Shown here: positions 18,923 through 27,913 of the stretch, piece by piece
How positions within the stretch are numbered: position 1 is the stretch's first letter
Layout: every line of letters starts with the position of its first letter
Source of the DNA: Heliomarina baculiformis
Lineage (GTDB): Bacteria; Pseudomonadota; Alphaproteobacteria; Rhodobacterales; Rhodobacteraceae
Direction: 5' to 3'
DNA: 64,000 nt
Assembly: GCF_019966545.1 (NCBI RefSeq)
Contig: NZ_JAIMIC010000002.1
Location: forward strand, 372,001-436,000
Made by a program: the position numbers and the translations under genes
Notes under the pieces: generated by a model
The model's database searches: none
Told to the model about the DNA's origin: nothing
The model's input: the letters and a program-made list of their open reading frames with translations, nothing else

Positions 18923-20601
18923 CCAATCCGCGCCATAATATCCGCGATATTTTCCCGCCCACCGGGCCCGAGATCACCGCCAAAAGCTGGCTGACCGAGG
19001 CGCCGATGCGGATGCTGATGAACAATCTGCATCCCGATGTCGCGGAAAACCCGCATGAGCTGGTGGTTTACGGCGGCATCGGCCGGGCCGCGCGGACGTG
19101 GGAAGATTTTGATCGTATCGTCGCCGCGCTGAAAGAGCTTGAAGCGGATGAGACGCTGCTTGTGCAGTCGGGCAAGCCCGTGGGTGTGTTCAAAACCCAT
19201 GAAAACGCGCCGCGCGTTTTGATCGCGAATTCAAACCTCGTGCCGCATTGGGCGAATTGGGATCACTTCAACGAGCTCGATAAAAAGGGGCTGGCCATGT
19301 ACGGCCAGATGACGGCCGGGTCGTGGATTTACATTGGCACGCAAGGGATTGTGCAGGGAACCTATGAGACATTCGCCGAGGCCGGTCGTCAGCATTACGG
19401 CGGGGACCTGACGGGAAAATGGATCCTGACGGGCGGTCTTGGCGGCATGGGTGGGGCGCAGCCACTGGCCGCTGTCTTTGCCGGTGCATGCTGTCTGGCG
19501 GTCGAGTGCAATCCTGACAGCATCGATTTCCGCCTGCGCACGAAATACCTCGACGAAAAGGCGGAAACGCTGGACGAGGCGCTGGAGATGATCGAGCGCT
19601 GGACCAAGGCGGGCGAGGCGAAGTCGGTCGGTCTTCTGGGGAATGCGGCGGATGTTTTTCCGGAACTTGTCCGGCGCATGAACGAAGGCGGCATCCGTCC
19701 GGATATGGTGACCGATCAGACCAGCGCGCATGATCCACTGAACGGGTATCTGCCGCAGGGCTGGGGCCTCGCCGAATGGCGCGAAAAGCGCGAAAGCGAT
19801 CCGAAAGCGGTGGAAAAGGCTGCGCGGGCGAGCATGAAAACCCACGTGGCTGCAATGGTCGATTTCTGGAACGCAGGTGTGCCGACGCTGGATTATGGTA
19901 ACAATATCAGGCAGGTGGCGCTGGACGAAGGTCTGGACAATGCCTTTGCCTTTCCGGGATTCGTGCCTGCCTATATCCGGCCGTTGTTCTGCCGGGGTGT
20001 CGGTCCGTTCCGTTGGTGTGCGCTCTCCGGTGATCCGGAGGACATTTACAAGACGGACCAGAAGGTCAAGGAACTGATCCCCGATGACGAGCATCTGCAC
20101 CAGTGGCTTGACATGGCGCGCGAACGTATTGCGTTTCAAGGGCTGCCCGCGCGGATCTGCTGGGTCGGGCTGGGGCAGCGGCACCGGCTGGGGCTGGCGT
20201 TCAACGAAATGGTCCGCAATGGCGAGCTGAAAGCGCCGGTGGTGATTGGGCGCGATCATCTCGACAGCGGTTCGGTCGCTTCGCCCAACCGTGAAACCGA
20301 GGCGATGAAGGACGGCTCGGACGCCGTGTCGGACTGGCCTCTGCTGAATGCGTTGCTGAACACGGCGAGCGGGGCGACATGGGTGTCGCTGCATCACGGT
20401 GGCGGTGTGGGCATGGGGTTCAGCCAGCATTCCGGCATGGTGATCTGCTGTGACGGGACGGAAGAGGCCGATAAACGTCTCGAGCGCGTGTTGTGGAACG
20501 ACCCGGCGACGGGTGTGATGCGCCATGCGGATGCAGGGTATGACATCGCGCTTGATTGCGCGCGCGAGCAAGGGCTGAACCTGCCGGGTATCCTCGGCTG
20601 A
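18919..20601 (+). CDS. hutU: Urocanate hydratase
   Basis: A 560-residue urocanase converting urocanate to imidazolonepropionate with tightly bound NAD+. Hallmarks are [13 protein letters not shown] near residue 52, the NAD-binding [13 protein letters not shown] (about 174-186), [12 protein letters not shown] (about 267-278) and the C-terminal [15 protein letters not shown]. Length is typical. It is the last gene of the hutIHGU unit, about 150 bp before an intrinsic terminator. Confidence 0.97.
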   Translation: MTNPRHNIRDIFPPTGPEITAKSWLTEAPMRMLMNNLHPDVAENPHELVVYGGIGRAARTWEDFDRIVAALKELEADETLLVQSGKPVGVFKTHENAPRVLIANSNLVPHWANWDHFNELDKKGLAMYGQMTAGSWIYIGTQGIVQGTYETFAEAGRQHYGGDLTGKWILTGGLGGMGGAQPLAAVFAGACCLAVECNPDSIDFRLRTKYLDEKAETLDEALEMIERWTKAGEAKSVGLLGNAADVFPELVRRMNEGGIRPDMVTDQTSAHDPLNGYLPQGWGLAEWREKRESDPKAVEKAARASMKTHVAAMVDFWNAGVPTLDYGNNIRQVALDEGLDNAFAFPGFVPAYIRPLFCRGVGPFRWCALSGDPEDIYKTDQKVKELIPDDEHLHQWLDMARERIAFQGLPARICWVGLGQRHRLGLAFNEMVRNGELKAPVVIGRDHLDSGSVASPNRETEAMKDGSDAVSDWPLLNALLNTASGATWVSLHHGGGVGMGFSQHSGMVICCDGTEEADKRLERVLWNDPATGVMRHADAGYDIALDCAREQGLNLPGILG

Positions 20602-20752
20602 TCGGTTCCTGAAGCTGGTAGAAACTGGCGCTGGTTGGCGTCATCTTATGCTGTGGAGGATCCTTGGCGGCCTTCCAGCGCGGGTCAGATGTCCTGACGT
20701 CAATTGGCGTCACATCTATGACATGAATAGCTGTATAGGCTGGAAATGATCG

Positions 20753-20784
20753 AATGGCGCGAGAATCACTCGCGCCATTTTTTG
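20753..20784 (+). terminator. Intrinsic terminator of the hutIHGU operon
   Basis: A perfect 11-bp stem (20753-20763 with 20769-20779) closed by a five-base loop and followed by a T run to about 20783. Confidence 0.88.
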
Positions 20785-20844
20785 TATGGTTGCGTCGCAA
20801 AACCGTAGCAAACGGTCCTTGGAGGGCCAAAGTTCCGATTAAAT

Positions 20845-20862
20845 TTTGTCCAATTGGAAAAA
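20845..20862. promoter_or_regulatory. Palindromic operator candidate upstream of the BMP importer
   Basis: The core TCCAATTGGA (20849-20858) is a perfect 10-bp palindrome flanked by TTTG and AAAA, giving an 18-bp element symmetric at all but one pair. It lies about 190 bp upstream of the substrate-binding protein start and is AT-rich relative to its surroundings. The regulator is unknown. Confidence 0.45.
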
Positions 20863-21048
20863 TTTTCGCGATCTAACGGCAAACCGGGCTGTGTTTGCTT
20901 TGACGCGATGCCCCGGCAGGGGACAGCGTGACTTTTGTACCGGCTATTTTCCGGGTGCAAGCCAATATTCCGATCCGCGTTCGAAACTCGGTGAAACACG
21001 TCGTGCGTGAACGAAGCCGCGCACCATAAGCAAATGCAGGGAACCGAT

Positions 21049-22131
21049 ATGACTACCTTTCGCACCTTTTTCCGGCTGATGGCGGCAAGCGCCATTCTGG
21101 CTGCTCAAGGCGTTACCGCTCAGGCGGAATTTGCCGCCGTGGGGAACCCCAGCCCGGCCGTCATTCTTTTTGGCCAGTCCGATGACGGTGGCTGGTCGCA
21201 ATCCATCGACGAGGCGCGCGGCAAGCTTGAAGAAGAGCTGGATCTGCGCATCCCGATGGCCGAGGAGGTCCCCGAATCTGCCACGGCAATCCGTCCGGCG
21301 GCCGAGCTGTTCATCGAACGCGGCGCCAATATCATCCTTGGCTCGGCCTTTGGGTATTCCGACACGTTCAAGGAACTTTCCGAGCAATATCCGGATGTTG
21401 TCTTTATCAACCCGGCGGGCACGACCAACGGCGACAACCTCAAGAGCGTCTACGGCCGCACCTATGAGAGCCAGTATCTCTGCGGGATGGTTGCCGGCGG
21501 TCTGACCGAATCCAACAAGCTGGGCTTTGTCGCGGCGAACCCCTTTGGACTCGTGAACTGGACGGTGAACGCCTATCTGATGGGCGCGCGGCAGGTGAAC
21601 CCGGATGCGGAGCTGACGGTTGTCTTTACCGGCGCATGGGCCGACCCGGTCAAGGAGCGCGCGGCAGCGGAGGCGCTGATCGAGCAGGGGGTCGATGTGA
21701 TCGGCCAGCACGTCGATACGCCGACCGTGCAGATCGTTGCGGCTGAAAAGGGTATCTACGGCACCGGCCACCACCGCGACCTGTCAGAATTCTCCGAAGC
21801 AACGCAGTGTTCGTCAATCTGGACATGGGACAAGTTCCTCAAGCCTGAGATCGAAAAAATCGCGGCAGGTGAGTTCGAACCGGCCCCCTATGGCGCGTTC
21901 CTGTCGATTGCCGAGGGCGGCACCGATATCGCCTGCTGTGGTCCGGCGGTTTCCGAAGAGCTGAAAGCGCAGGTCATGGCCGAACGCGACGCGATCATCA
22001 ATGGCAAGCATGTCTTTGCCGGTCCGCTAAGCGACCGCGACGGCACCGAGCGCGTGGCCGAGGGCGAAGTTCTGGGCGACGGCGATCTCTGGGGCATGGA
22101 TTGGTTCGTTGACGGCGTTTCGGGCCAGTAA
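21049..22131 (+). CDS. BMP-family ABC transporter substrate-binding protein
   Basis: A 360-residue periplasmic protein. The signal peptide ends around residue 26 (VTAQA). The mature part has the BMP/PnrA-like pattern ILFGQSDDGGWSQ and later GSAFGYSDTF and YESQYLCGMVAGG. BMP-family proteins bind nucleosides, purines or, in some cases, other heterocycles. The ATG at 21049 follows GCAGGGA; an in-frame start at 21007 would spoil the signal peptide. It heads a run of an ATPase, two permeases and three enzymes. Confidence 0.9.
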   Translation: MTTFRTFFRLMAASAILAAQGVTAQAEFAAVGNPSPAVILFGQSDDGGWSQSIDEARGKLEEELDLRIPMAEEVPESATAIRPAAELFIERGANIILGSAFGYSDTFKELSEQYPDVVFINPAGTTNGDNLKSVYGRTYESQYLCGMVAGGLTESNKLGFVAANPFGLVNWTVNAYLMGARQVNPDAELTVVFTGAWADPVKERAAAEALIEQGVDVIGQHVDTPTVQIVAAEKGIYGTGHHRDLSEFSEATQCSSIWTWDKFLKPEIEKIAAGEFEPAPYGAFLSIAEGGTDIACCGPAVSEELKAQVMAERDAIINGKHVFAGPLSDRDGTERVAEGEVLGDGDLWGMDWFVDGVSGQ

Positions 22132-22143
22132 CCGGGGATGGTG

Positions 22144-23634
22144 ATGACTGACACTCTGGCTCTTTCGTCGGTGTCCAAGAGTTTCGGGGGCTTTCGGGCC
22201 CTCGATACCGTCGACTTCGTGGCGCGGGCCGGGGAGGTGCATGCGCTGCTGGGCGAAAACGGCGCCGGGAAATCGACGCTGATGAATATTGCCTGCGGCC
22301 TGTACGCGCCGGACGAGGGCCATGTGGCCATTGACGGGAAAACCGTGCGGATTTCCGGGGCGCGGGACGCGGCGGCACGGGGCATCGGCATGGTGCACCA
22401 GCATTTCAAGCTGGTGCCAGCCTTTTCCGTGCTCGAGAATATCATGCTGTTCAACCCGGGTCGCAGCCCAAGTGAGGTAGCGAGCAAGGCGCAGGATCTG
22501 GCGCGGCAGATGGGGTTCGAGATTTCGCTCTCGGACAAGGCCGGGACGCTGGGCGTGGCCGAGCAGCAGCGGATCGAGATATTGAAAGTGCTCTTGGCGG
22601 GCGCGCGGATCGTCATTCTGGATGAACCCACCGCCGTGCTCAGCCCCGAAGAGGGGCGGATGCTCATGGGGCTGGTGCGAAAGCTGGCCGAGGCGGGCAG
22701 CGCGGTGATCCTTGTCACTCACAAGTTGCACGAGGCGCTGCACCATTCCGACCGGATCACGGTGATGCGAGGCGGGCGCAAGATTTCAGAGACCACGCCC
22801 GAAGGGATGGACCCGGCGAGCCTGACGACGTTGATCGTGGGCGAGCAGATTATTGAAAAACCGCAGCTTTCCAAGGCGGTCGGGCCGATCGAGGTTGAGC
22901 TTGAGAACGTGACGCTGAGCGGGGAGAGCGGGCGCAAAGGGCTGGTCGATGTGAGCTTTCGCGTGCGTCGGGGCGAGATTTACGGCGTCGCGGGCGTGTC
23001 GGGCAACGGTCAGAACGAACTCTCGGCCGCGATCATGGGCCTGTCCTTTCCGTCTTCGGGGCGGATCGGGATGAACGGATTGGGCGATGTCTCCAAACGC
23101 GGGCCCGGTTATCGGCGGCGGCACGGGCTGGGTTGTATTCCGGTGGATCGCTACAGCCACGGGCTGGCCGGACGGATCAGCGTGACGGACAATTACGCGG
23201 TCAATGGTGCGATGGCCGGAGCCTATGGCGGCTGGGGCTATTTCAAGCGCGGACTGGCGCAGGCCGCCGCGCGTGAGGCGGTTGCCGCTTATGACGTGCA
23301 GGGCGTGCGCAGCCTTGGTCAGCGGGCCGGGCTTTTGTCGGGCGGCAACGCGCAAAAGCTTGTTATCGCGCGGGAATTTGAAGGCGCGCCGCGTGTGGTA
23401 CTGGCCCATAGCCCGTCGCGGGGTCTTGATGTGCGGGCCGGAGCGGCGGTCCATGACCGGTTGCGGGCCGCGCGGGATCGGGGCGCGGCGGTCATCCTGA
23501 TCAGCGACGATCTGGACGAGATCATGCTGCTTTCTGACCGGATCGGCGTGCTGAACAGCGGACGTCTGACACGCGAATTCAAGGCACCGGCTGAACGCGG
23601 CGACATCGGTGCGGCGATGGTTTCACATGAGTAG
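22144..23634 (+). CDS. BMP-type ABC importer ATPase (duplicated ATP-binding domains)
   Basis: A 496-residue protein with two ATP-binding cassettes in tandem, as in sugar and nucleoside importers (RbsA/NupA-like). The first has Walker A GENGAGKS (37-44) and Walker B VILDEPTAVL. Its signature is degenerate (LGVAEQQRIE), as usual in this family. The second has a degenerate P-loop (GVSGNGQNE) but an intact LLSGGNAQK signature near residue 400. The ATG at 22144 is preferred because GGGG at 22134-22137 is then at proper distance; an ATG at 22138 abuts it. It energises uptake of the unknown ligand. Confidence 0.92.
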   Translation: MTDTLALSSVSKSFGGFRALDTVDFVARAGEVHALLGENGAGKSTLMNIACGLYAPDEGHVAIDGKTVRISGARDAAARGIGMVHQHFKLVPAFSVLENIMLFNPGRSPSEVASKAQDLARQMGFEISLSDKAGTLGVAEQQRIEILKVLLAGARIVILDEPTAVLSPEEGRMLMGLVRKLAEAGSAVILVTHKLHEALHHSDRITVMRGGRKISETTPEGMDPASLTTLIVGEQIIEKPQLSKAVGPIEVELENVTLSGESGRKGLVDVSFRVRRGEIYGVAGVSGNGQNELSAAIMGLSFPSSGRIGMNGLGDVSKRGPGYRRRHGLGCIPVDRYSHGLAGRISVTDNYAVNGAMAGAYGGWGYFKRGLAQAAAREAVAAYDVQGVRSLGQRAGLLSGGNAQKLVIAREFEGAPRVVLAHSPSRGLDVRAGAAVHDRLRAARDRGAAVILISDDLDEIMLLSDRIGVLNSGRLTREFKAPAERGDIGAAMVSHE

Positions 23635-24754
23635 TACAGAGTTGACAGATACAGGGCATGAAACGGTGGCGGCGACGCCCCCCGCGACGCGGCTGCGCAT
23701 GGTGCCGCTGCTTGAAGTGCGCCAGAGCGTTTCCGAGAGGTTGCGGATCGGCGTATATGTCATAAGCCTCTTGGTGGCGGCGGCGTTGTCCGTCGCATTG
23801 CTGGCGTGGTCTGGCGTCGCGCCCTCCGATCTGGGACGCGAGATTGCCACGACCGCCTTTTCGAGCCCGCGCGCGCTCGGTTCGGTTCTGGTGCGCACGG
23901 CGCCGCTGGTCATTGCAGGGCTGGCGACGGCCATCGCCTTTCGCGCCAATTTCTGGAACATTGGTCTGGAAGGGCAGATGATCCTTGGTGCGATCTTTGC
24001 CTCGGCTGTGGCGATATATGACATCGGGCCGGAGAACGGGCGCGTTGTGACCATGGCGCTGGCCGCCTGTCTGGGCGGGATGCTCTGGATCGCGGGGCCG
24101 GGTCTGCTGAAGCAACGTCTTGGCATCAACGAGGTCATCACCACGCTGTTGCTGAACTACGTGGCGTTCAACCTTTTGCTGCATATGGTGTACGGGCCGT
24201 GGAAAGACCCGGTCAGCGCCTTTCCCCATACCGAGCAATACGAGACCTTTGAACGGCTGCCGATGCTGGGCTGGCTCAACCTGAACTGGGCGCTGCCGCT
24301 GGCGGTGGGGCTGGCGCTGATCCTGTGGTGGATCATGTCGTTCAGCCGGGTCGGATACCTGCTGGACCTGATGAGTTCGAACGCGCGGATGGCGGGGGCC
24401 GTGGGCGTGCCGGTGGCTGGTCTGACGGTGGCCGCGATCCTTGGGTCGGGGGCGGTGGGAGGTCTGACGGGGTTCGCGATTTCCGCCGGGGTCGAATTCC
24501 GCATGACGCAGGATTTCTTTAGCGGCTACCTGTTTTCCGGGGTGCTGATCGCCTTTCTGGGGCGCAATCATCCGCTGGGCGTGGTGGTCGTTGCCTTCTT
24601 TATGGCGGTGCTTTTACTCGTGGGACAGAGCCTTCAGGTGTTCTTTGGCGTGCCTTTCGCACTGGTGCAGCTGATCCAGGCGATCTTTATCACCTGCGTC
24701 GCGGCCTCGGAATTCTTCCTGACCTACCGGATGCACTGGAGGCAGGCGGCATGA
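23627..24754 (+). CDS. BMP-type ABC importer permease 1
   Basis: A 375-residue membrane protein of the BPD_transp_2 family with a cytoplasmic N-terminal tail of about 45 residues followed by some eight to ten hydrophobic helices. The segment FRANFWNIGLEGQMILGA is characteristic of nucleoside importer permeases (NupB/YufP-like). Its start overlaps the end of the ATPase gene by eight bases, and its stop overlaps the next permease start (ATGA). Confidence 0.92.
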   Translation: MSSTELTDTGHETVAATPPATRLRMVPLLEVRQSVSERLRIGVYVISLLVAAALSVALLAWSGVAPSDLGREIATTAFSSPRALGSVLVRTAPLVIAGLATAIAFRANFWNIGLEGQMILGAIFASAVAIYDIGPENGRVVTMALAACLGGMLWIAGPGLLKQRLGINEVITTLLLNYVAFNLLLHMVYGPWKDPVSAFPHTEQYETFERLPMLGWLNLNWALPLAVGLALILWWIMSFSRVGYLLDLMSSNARMAGAVGVPVAGLTVAAILGSGAVGGLTGFAISAGVEFRMTQDFFSGYLFSGVLIAFLGRNHPLGVVVVAFFMAVLLLVGQSLQVFFGVPFALVQLIQAIFITCVAASEFFLTYRMHWRQAA

Positions 24755-25641
24755 GCGATTTCCTTCTGAACTGGCTGATCAACATTCCCGGGTTTGCCGC
24801 GCCTTTTGCGCTGGCGGCGCTGGGGCTCATCATCACCGAAAGGGCCGGGGTGCTGAACCTTGGCGCAGAGGGGTTCATGCTGGTCGGTGCGCTGGCCGGT
24901 GTGGGCGCGATGCTCAACGGTTCGGCACCGCTCTTGGCGCTGGGCGGATCGGTGGTGGCAGGTATGCTGCTGGGGCTGCTTTTTGCGGTCATGGTCGCTT
25001 CGCTGCGGATCAATCACGTGATCTCTGGTCTGGCGCTGGTGTTCTTCGCGCAGGCGCTGGTGAGTTTCATCGCAAGCGCGGAGCGCTGGAATAACAAGGC
25101 GATAGCCGGGCTTGAACCGGTCTTCCTGGGGCAAGACGTGGTGATATTCGCGGTGCCGGTGCTGACGCTTGCGGTGCTCTGGCTACTGAACAAAACGCGG
25201 TTCGGGCTTTCCCTGCGAGCGGTTGGTGAAAACCCGGGCGCGGCGGATGCGGCGGGGATTGACGTCACTGCGATGCGTTTTGCCGCCATCGTCATCGGTG
25301 CGGGGCTGATCGGTCTGGCGGGCGGGTATCTGACCGTGGCGGTGTCGCGCATCTGGGTCGATACGGTTGTCGGCGGGCGCGGCTGGATCGCAATTGCGCT
25401 TGTGATCTTTGCGCGCTGGCATCCGTGGCGCGCGGTACTGGGCGCGGTGCTCTTTGGCTGTATCGAGGCGCTGATCCCGAGGATCGCGGCGACCGGCGCG
25501 GATGTACCCCGTTATTTCCTGCAGATGACCCCCTACCTGGCCACGCTGGGCGTCATGATCTGGGCCGCGCTGCGCGGGTCGGACCGCTGGGCGCAACCGG
25601 CTGCCCTTGGCCAGCATCACATAAGAGAAGAGCGTGACTGA
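24751..25641 (+). CDS. BMP-type ABC importer permease 2
   Basis: A 296-residue integral membrane protein, the partner permease (NupC/YufQ-like). It has the pair-mate signature ERAGVLNLGAEGFMLVGAL and the coupling-helix segment RAVGENPGAADAAGIDV. Around eight transmembrane helices are apparent. It overlaps the first permease by four bases. Confidence 0.92.
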   Translation: MSDFLLNWLINIPGFAAPFALAALGLIITERAGVLNLGAEGFMLVGALAGVGAMLNGSAPLLALGGSVVAGMLLGLLFAVMVASLRINHVISGLALVFFAQALVSFIASAERWNNKAIAGLEPVFLGQDVVIFAVPVLTLAVLWLLNKTRFGLSLRAVGENPGAADAAGIDVTAMRFAAIVIGAGLIGLAGGYLTVAVSRIWVDTVVGGRGWIAIALVIFARWHPWRAVLGAVLFGCIEALIPRIAATGADVPRYFLQMTPYLATLGVMIWAALRGSDRWAQPAALGQHHIREERD

Positions 25642-25682
25642 GCGCCTGAACCCTGAAACGAACTCAAGAGGACTTTGAGACC

Positions 25683-26669
25683 ATGATCATCTACGAACCC
25701 CCTCACGCGGCGACGGAAATCCCGCTGATCGACCTGACCGACAGCTTTTCCGACGACATCGAAAAGCGCAAGAAAGTGGCTTGGGAAATTCACAAGGCCT
25801 GTGTCGATACCGGTTTCTTTTACATCAAGAACCACGGCATCCCGCAGGAGGTGATGGACAACCAGATCAAGCTCGCGGCCGAATTCTTTGACCTGCCGCT
25901 GGAAGAGAAGATGAAGCTCGATTCCGTCAACCAGCATTCGACCCGTGGCTATGAGCCGATGGCGGCGCAGACGCTGGACGAGGGCTCTCCGCCGGATCTG
26001 AAAGAAGGCTATATGTCGAGCGTCGAGGCCGGGCCGGAGCATCGCTATACCAAGGCGAACGTGCCGGGCACCGGGGCGAACCAGTGGCCCGAAACCTTCC
26101 CCGAGTTTCGCCCGCAATACGAAGCCTATGTGGAAAAGGTTCTGGATCTGGGGCGTCATCTGGCGCAGCTGGTCGCGTTGTCGCTGGAACTTCCCGAGGA
26201 TTATTTTGACCAGGCGCTGGAAGAGCCGCTACATTACTGCCGCATCCTGAAATATCCGCCGATGCCAAAAGATGCTGCCGCCAACCAGCTGGGCGCGGGC
26301 GCGCATTCGGACTGGGGTCTGCTGACGCTGCTGCTGCAGGACGATATCGGCGGTCTGGAAGTGCGCAACGCCGATGGCGAATGGATCGCCGCGCCGCCGA
26401 TCCCGGGCACCTATATCATCAACCTCGGAGAGATGCTGCCGGTCATCACCAATGACCGTTACAAGGCGACCTATCACCGGGTTCTGAACAACCACAGCGA
26501 CAAGACCCGCTATTCCTGCCCGACGTTCTGCGATCCGGAATATTTCTACAAGGTCGAGTGCGCGCCGACGATCCTCGAGCATGACGGCTATGCCAAGTAC
26601 CCGGCGATGACGGCGGGCGAGCATTTGCGTGCACAGTTCGAAAAGACCTTTGGCATCGCTGCGGCATAA
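25683..26669 (+). CDS. 2-oxoglutarate/Fe(II)-dependent oxygenase (isopenicillin N synthase-like)
   Basis: A 328-residue enzyme with the N-terminal DIOX_N domain (IPLIDLTDSF, TGFFYIKNHGIP) and a double-stranded beta-helix core. The iron ligands are visible as His208-x-Asp210 (GAHSDWG) and His265 (YHRVLNN), with the co-substrate Arg276-x-Ser278 (TRYSC). It is therefore probably active and 2-oxoglutarate dependent. The substrate is unknown; its place behind a BMP importer suggests it hydroxylates or demethylates the imported compound. A GAGGA ribosome site precedes the ATG. Confidence 0.9.
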   Translation: MIIYEPPHAATEIPLIDLTDSFSDDIEKRKKVAWEIHKACVDTGFFYIKNHGIPQEVMDNQIKLAAEFFDLPLEEKMKLDSVNQHSTRGYEPMAAQTLDEGSPPDLKEGYMSSVEAGPEHRYTKANVPGTGANQWPETFPEFRPQYEAYVEKVLDLGRHLAQLVALSLELPEDYFDQALEEPLHYCRILKYPPMPKDAAANQLGAGAHSDWGLLTLLLQDDIGGLEVRNADGEWIAAPPIPGTYIINLGEMLPVITNDRYKATYHRVLNNHSDKTRYSCPTFCDPEYFYKVECAPTILEHDGYAKYPAMTAGEHLRAQFEKTFGIAAA

Positions 26670-26678
26670 GGAAAAACC

Positions 26679-27068
26679 ATGAATCTGTTGATGCAGGTGA
26701 GCCTCTTTTCCGAGGATTTCATCACCCTGTCCGAGTTCTATCGCGACCTGTTCGACCTGACCGAGAACGAAAGCCTGCGCTCGGACGTGTTCCGGGGCTA
26801 TATGTCGGGCGACGTCATGGTCGGCTTCAGCGCGCTGGCCGCTTACGAAATGCTGGGGCTTGAGCCGCGCAAGGCAGGCGAGGGCGACCAGACCGCCTTT
26901 ACCTTCCAATGCGAGAGCAAGGAGGCGCTGGACGCTATCGTCGAAAAGGCCAAGGGCATGGGCGGCACCATGGTACAGGAACAGTTCATGACCTATTACC
27001 ACTGGTACATGGCGGTGATGCGCGATCCGGATGGAAACGCGATCCGGCTGGCCTGCACAACGCCGTAA
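26679..27068 (+). CDS. VOC (glyoxalase/dioxygenase superfamily) protein
   Basis: A 129-residue single VOC module: MNLLMQVSLFSEDFITLSEF at the start and the typical VMRDPDGNAIRLA near the C-terminus. VOC proteins are metal-dependent isomerases, lyases, dioxygenases or binding proteins. It begins 9 bp after the oxygenase stop, so it probably acts on the same compound. No specific function can be assigned. Confidence 0.8.
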   Translation: MNLLMQVSLFSEDFITLSEFYRDLFDLTENESLRSDVFRGYMSGDVMVGFSALAAYEMLGLEPRKAGEGDQTAFTFQCESKEALDAIVEKAKGMGGTMVQEQFMTYYHWYMAVMRDPDGNAIRLACTTP

Positions 27069-27146
27069 CGGTTCGGCCCGCGGGCCGGTTTCAGGGCGGG
27101 CGCAACGTGCGGCCGCCTTTTTCATATAGAGACAAGGGGTAATCAC

Positions 27147-27833
27147 GTGAAAGCGTTGGTTTACGGGGCAGAAAAGGACCTGCCCGACGAGACATTCGGC
27201 GCATGGGTGTCGCGCGCGGATACGGCGATCATTTCCATCGACATGCACGAGGGGCATCTGTCTGAGGACCCGATGTGCCCTTGTCCGGCACCACGCGGGC
27301 GCGAGATCATCGCGCCGGTCAACGCTTTTCACCGTGAGGCGCGGGCTCTGGGTGTACCGATCGTTCATGTCCGCTCGGTCCTGCGCAAGGGCGGTCAGGA
27401 CGATCTGGCCGGGGCGCATCCGGCGGCGTGGCGGACGCTGTTCCCGCTGACGGTCGGAGCGATACCGGGCGAGGCGGATCATGCGCTTGAGGGTACGAAA
27501 TGGACCGAGTTCTCGACCGAGGTGCTGGAACAGGACCTGATCGTCGAAACCAAGCGGCGCCTGTCGCCCTTTTATCCGACCGATCTGGATTTCCTGTTGC
27601 GTAGCATGGGGATAAAGCGCGTCGTTCTGAATGGCGGGATGACCGATTGCTGCGTACTGAACGCGACATTCGATGCCTCGAACATCGGTTATCGGGTCTG
27701 TGTCGCCGCCGATCTGGTGCGCGGGACGAATGAGGAAATGGAGGATGCCGCGCTAAAGATGGTGTCGCTGCATACAGGTCTGGTGATGCAATCCAAAGAA
27801 ATCCTGCGCGTCTGGGGCGGGGAAACCGGCTGA
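27147..27833 (+). CDS. Cysteine hydrolase (isochorismatase-like family)
   Basis: A 228-residue member of the isochorismatase-like hydrolase superfamily. The catalytic triad is visible as Asp32 (IISIDMHEGH), Lys136 (VETKRRLS) and Cys169 (GGMTDCCVLNA), so it is an amidase/carbamoyl-hydrolase type rather than a true isochorismatase. Relatives hydrolyse N-carbamoylsarcosine, ureidoacrylate or nicotinamide. It ends the BMP-transporter run, 78 bp after the VOC gene, and would fit release of ammonia or carbamate from a ring-opened product, but that is inference. Confidence 0.87.
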   Translation: MKALVYGAEKDLPDETFGAWVSRADTAIISIDMHEGHLSEDPMCPCPAPRGREIIAPVNAFHREARALGVPIVHVRSVLRKGGQDDLAGAHPAAWRTLFPLTVGAIPGEADHALEGTKWTEFSTEVLEQDLIVETKRRLSPFYPTDLDFLLRSMGIKRVVLNGGMTDCCVLNATFDASNIGYRVCVAADLVRGTNEEMEDAALKMVSLHTGLVMQSKEILRVWGGETG

Positions 27834-27913
27834 GCCGACTATTCGGTTGCAAAGACCACGGTCCCTAAGCCTATATTGGCGCAAGAGAAAACAATAAACG
27901 GGGATATTCTGAA

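Larger units (their letters stand above)
20602..21048. other. Intergenic region hutU to BMP transporter
   Basis: No gene is supported in this 447-bp stretch. It contains the hut terminator at 20753-20784, a near-perfect palindrome at 20845-20862 and an otherwise unremarkable leader. No riboswitch consensus was recognised. Confidence 0.6.

Noticed and set aside
20785-21048. Purine or guanidine riboswitch before the BMP importer
   Set aside because: No conserved core sequence of these classes was found on reading the leader; only a palindrome is present.
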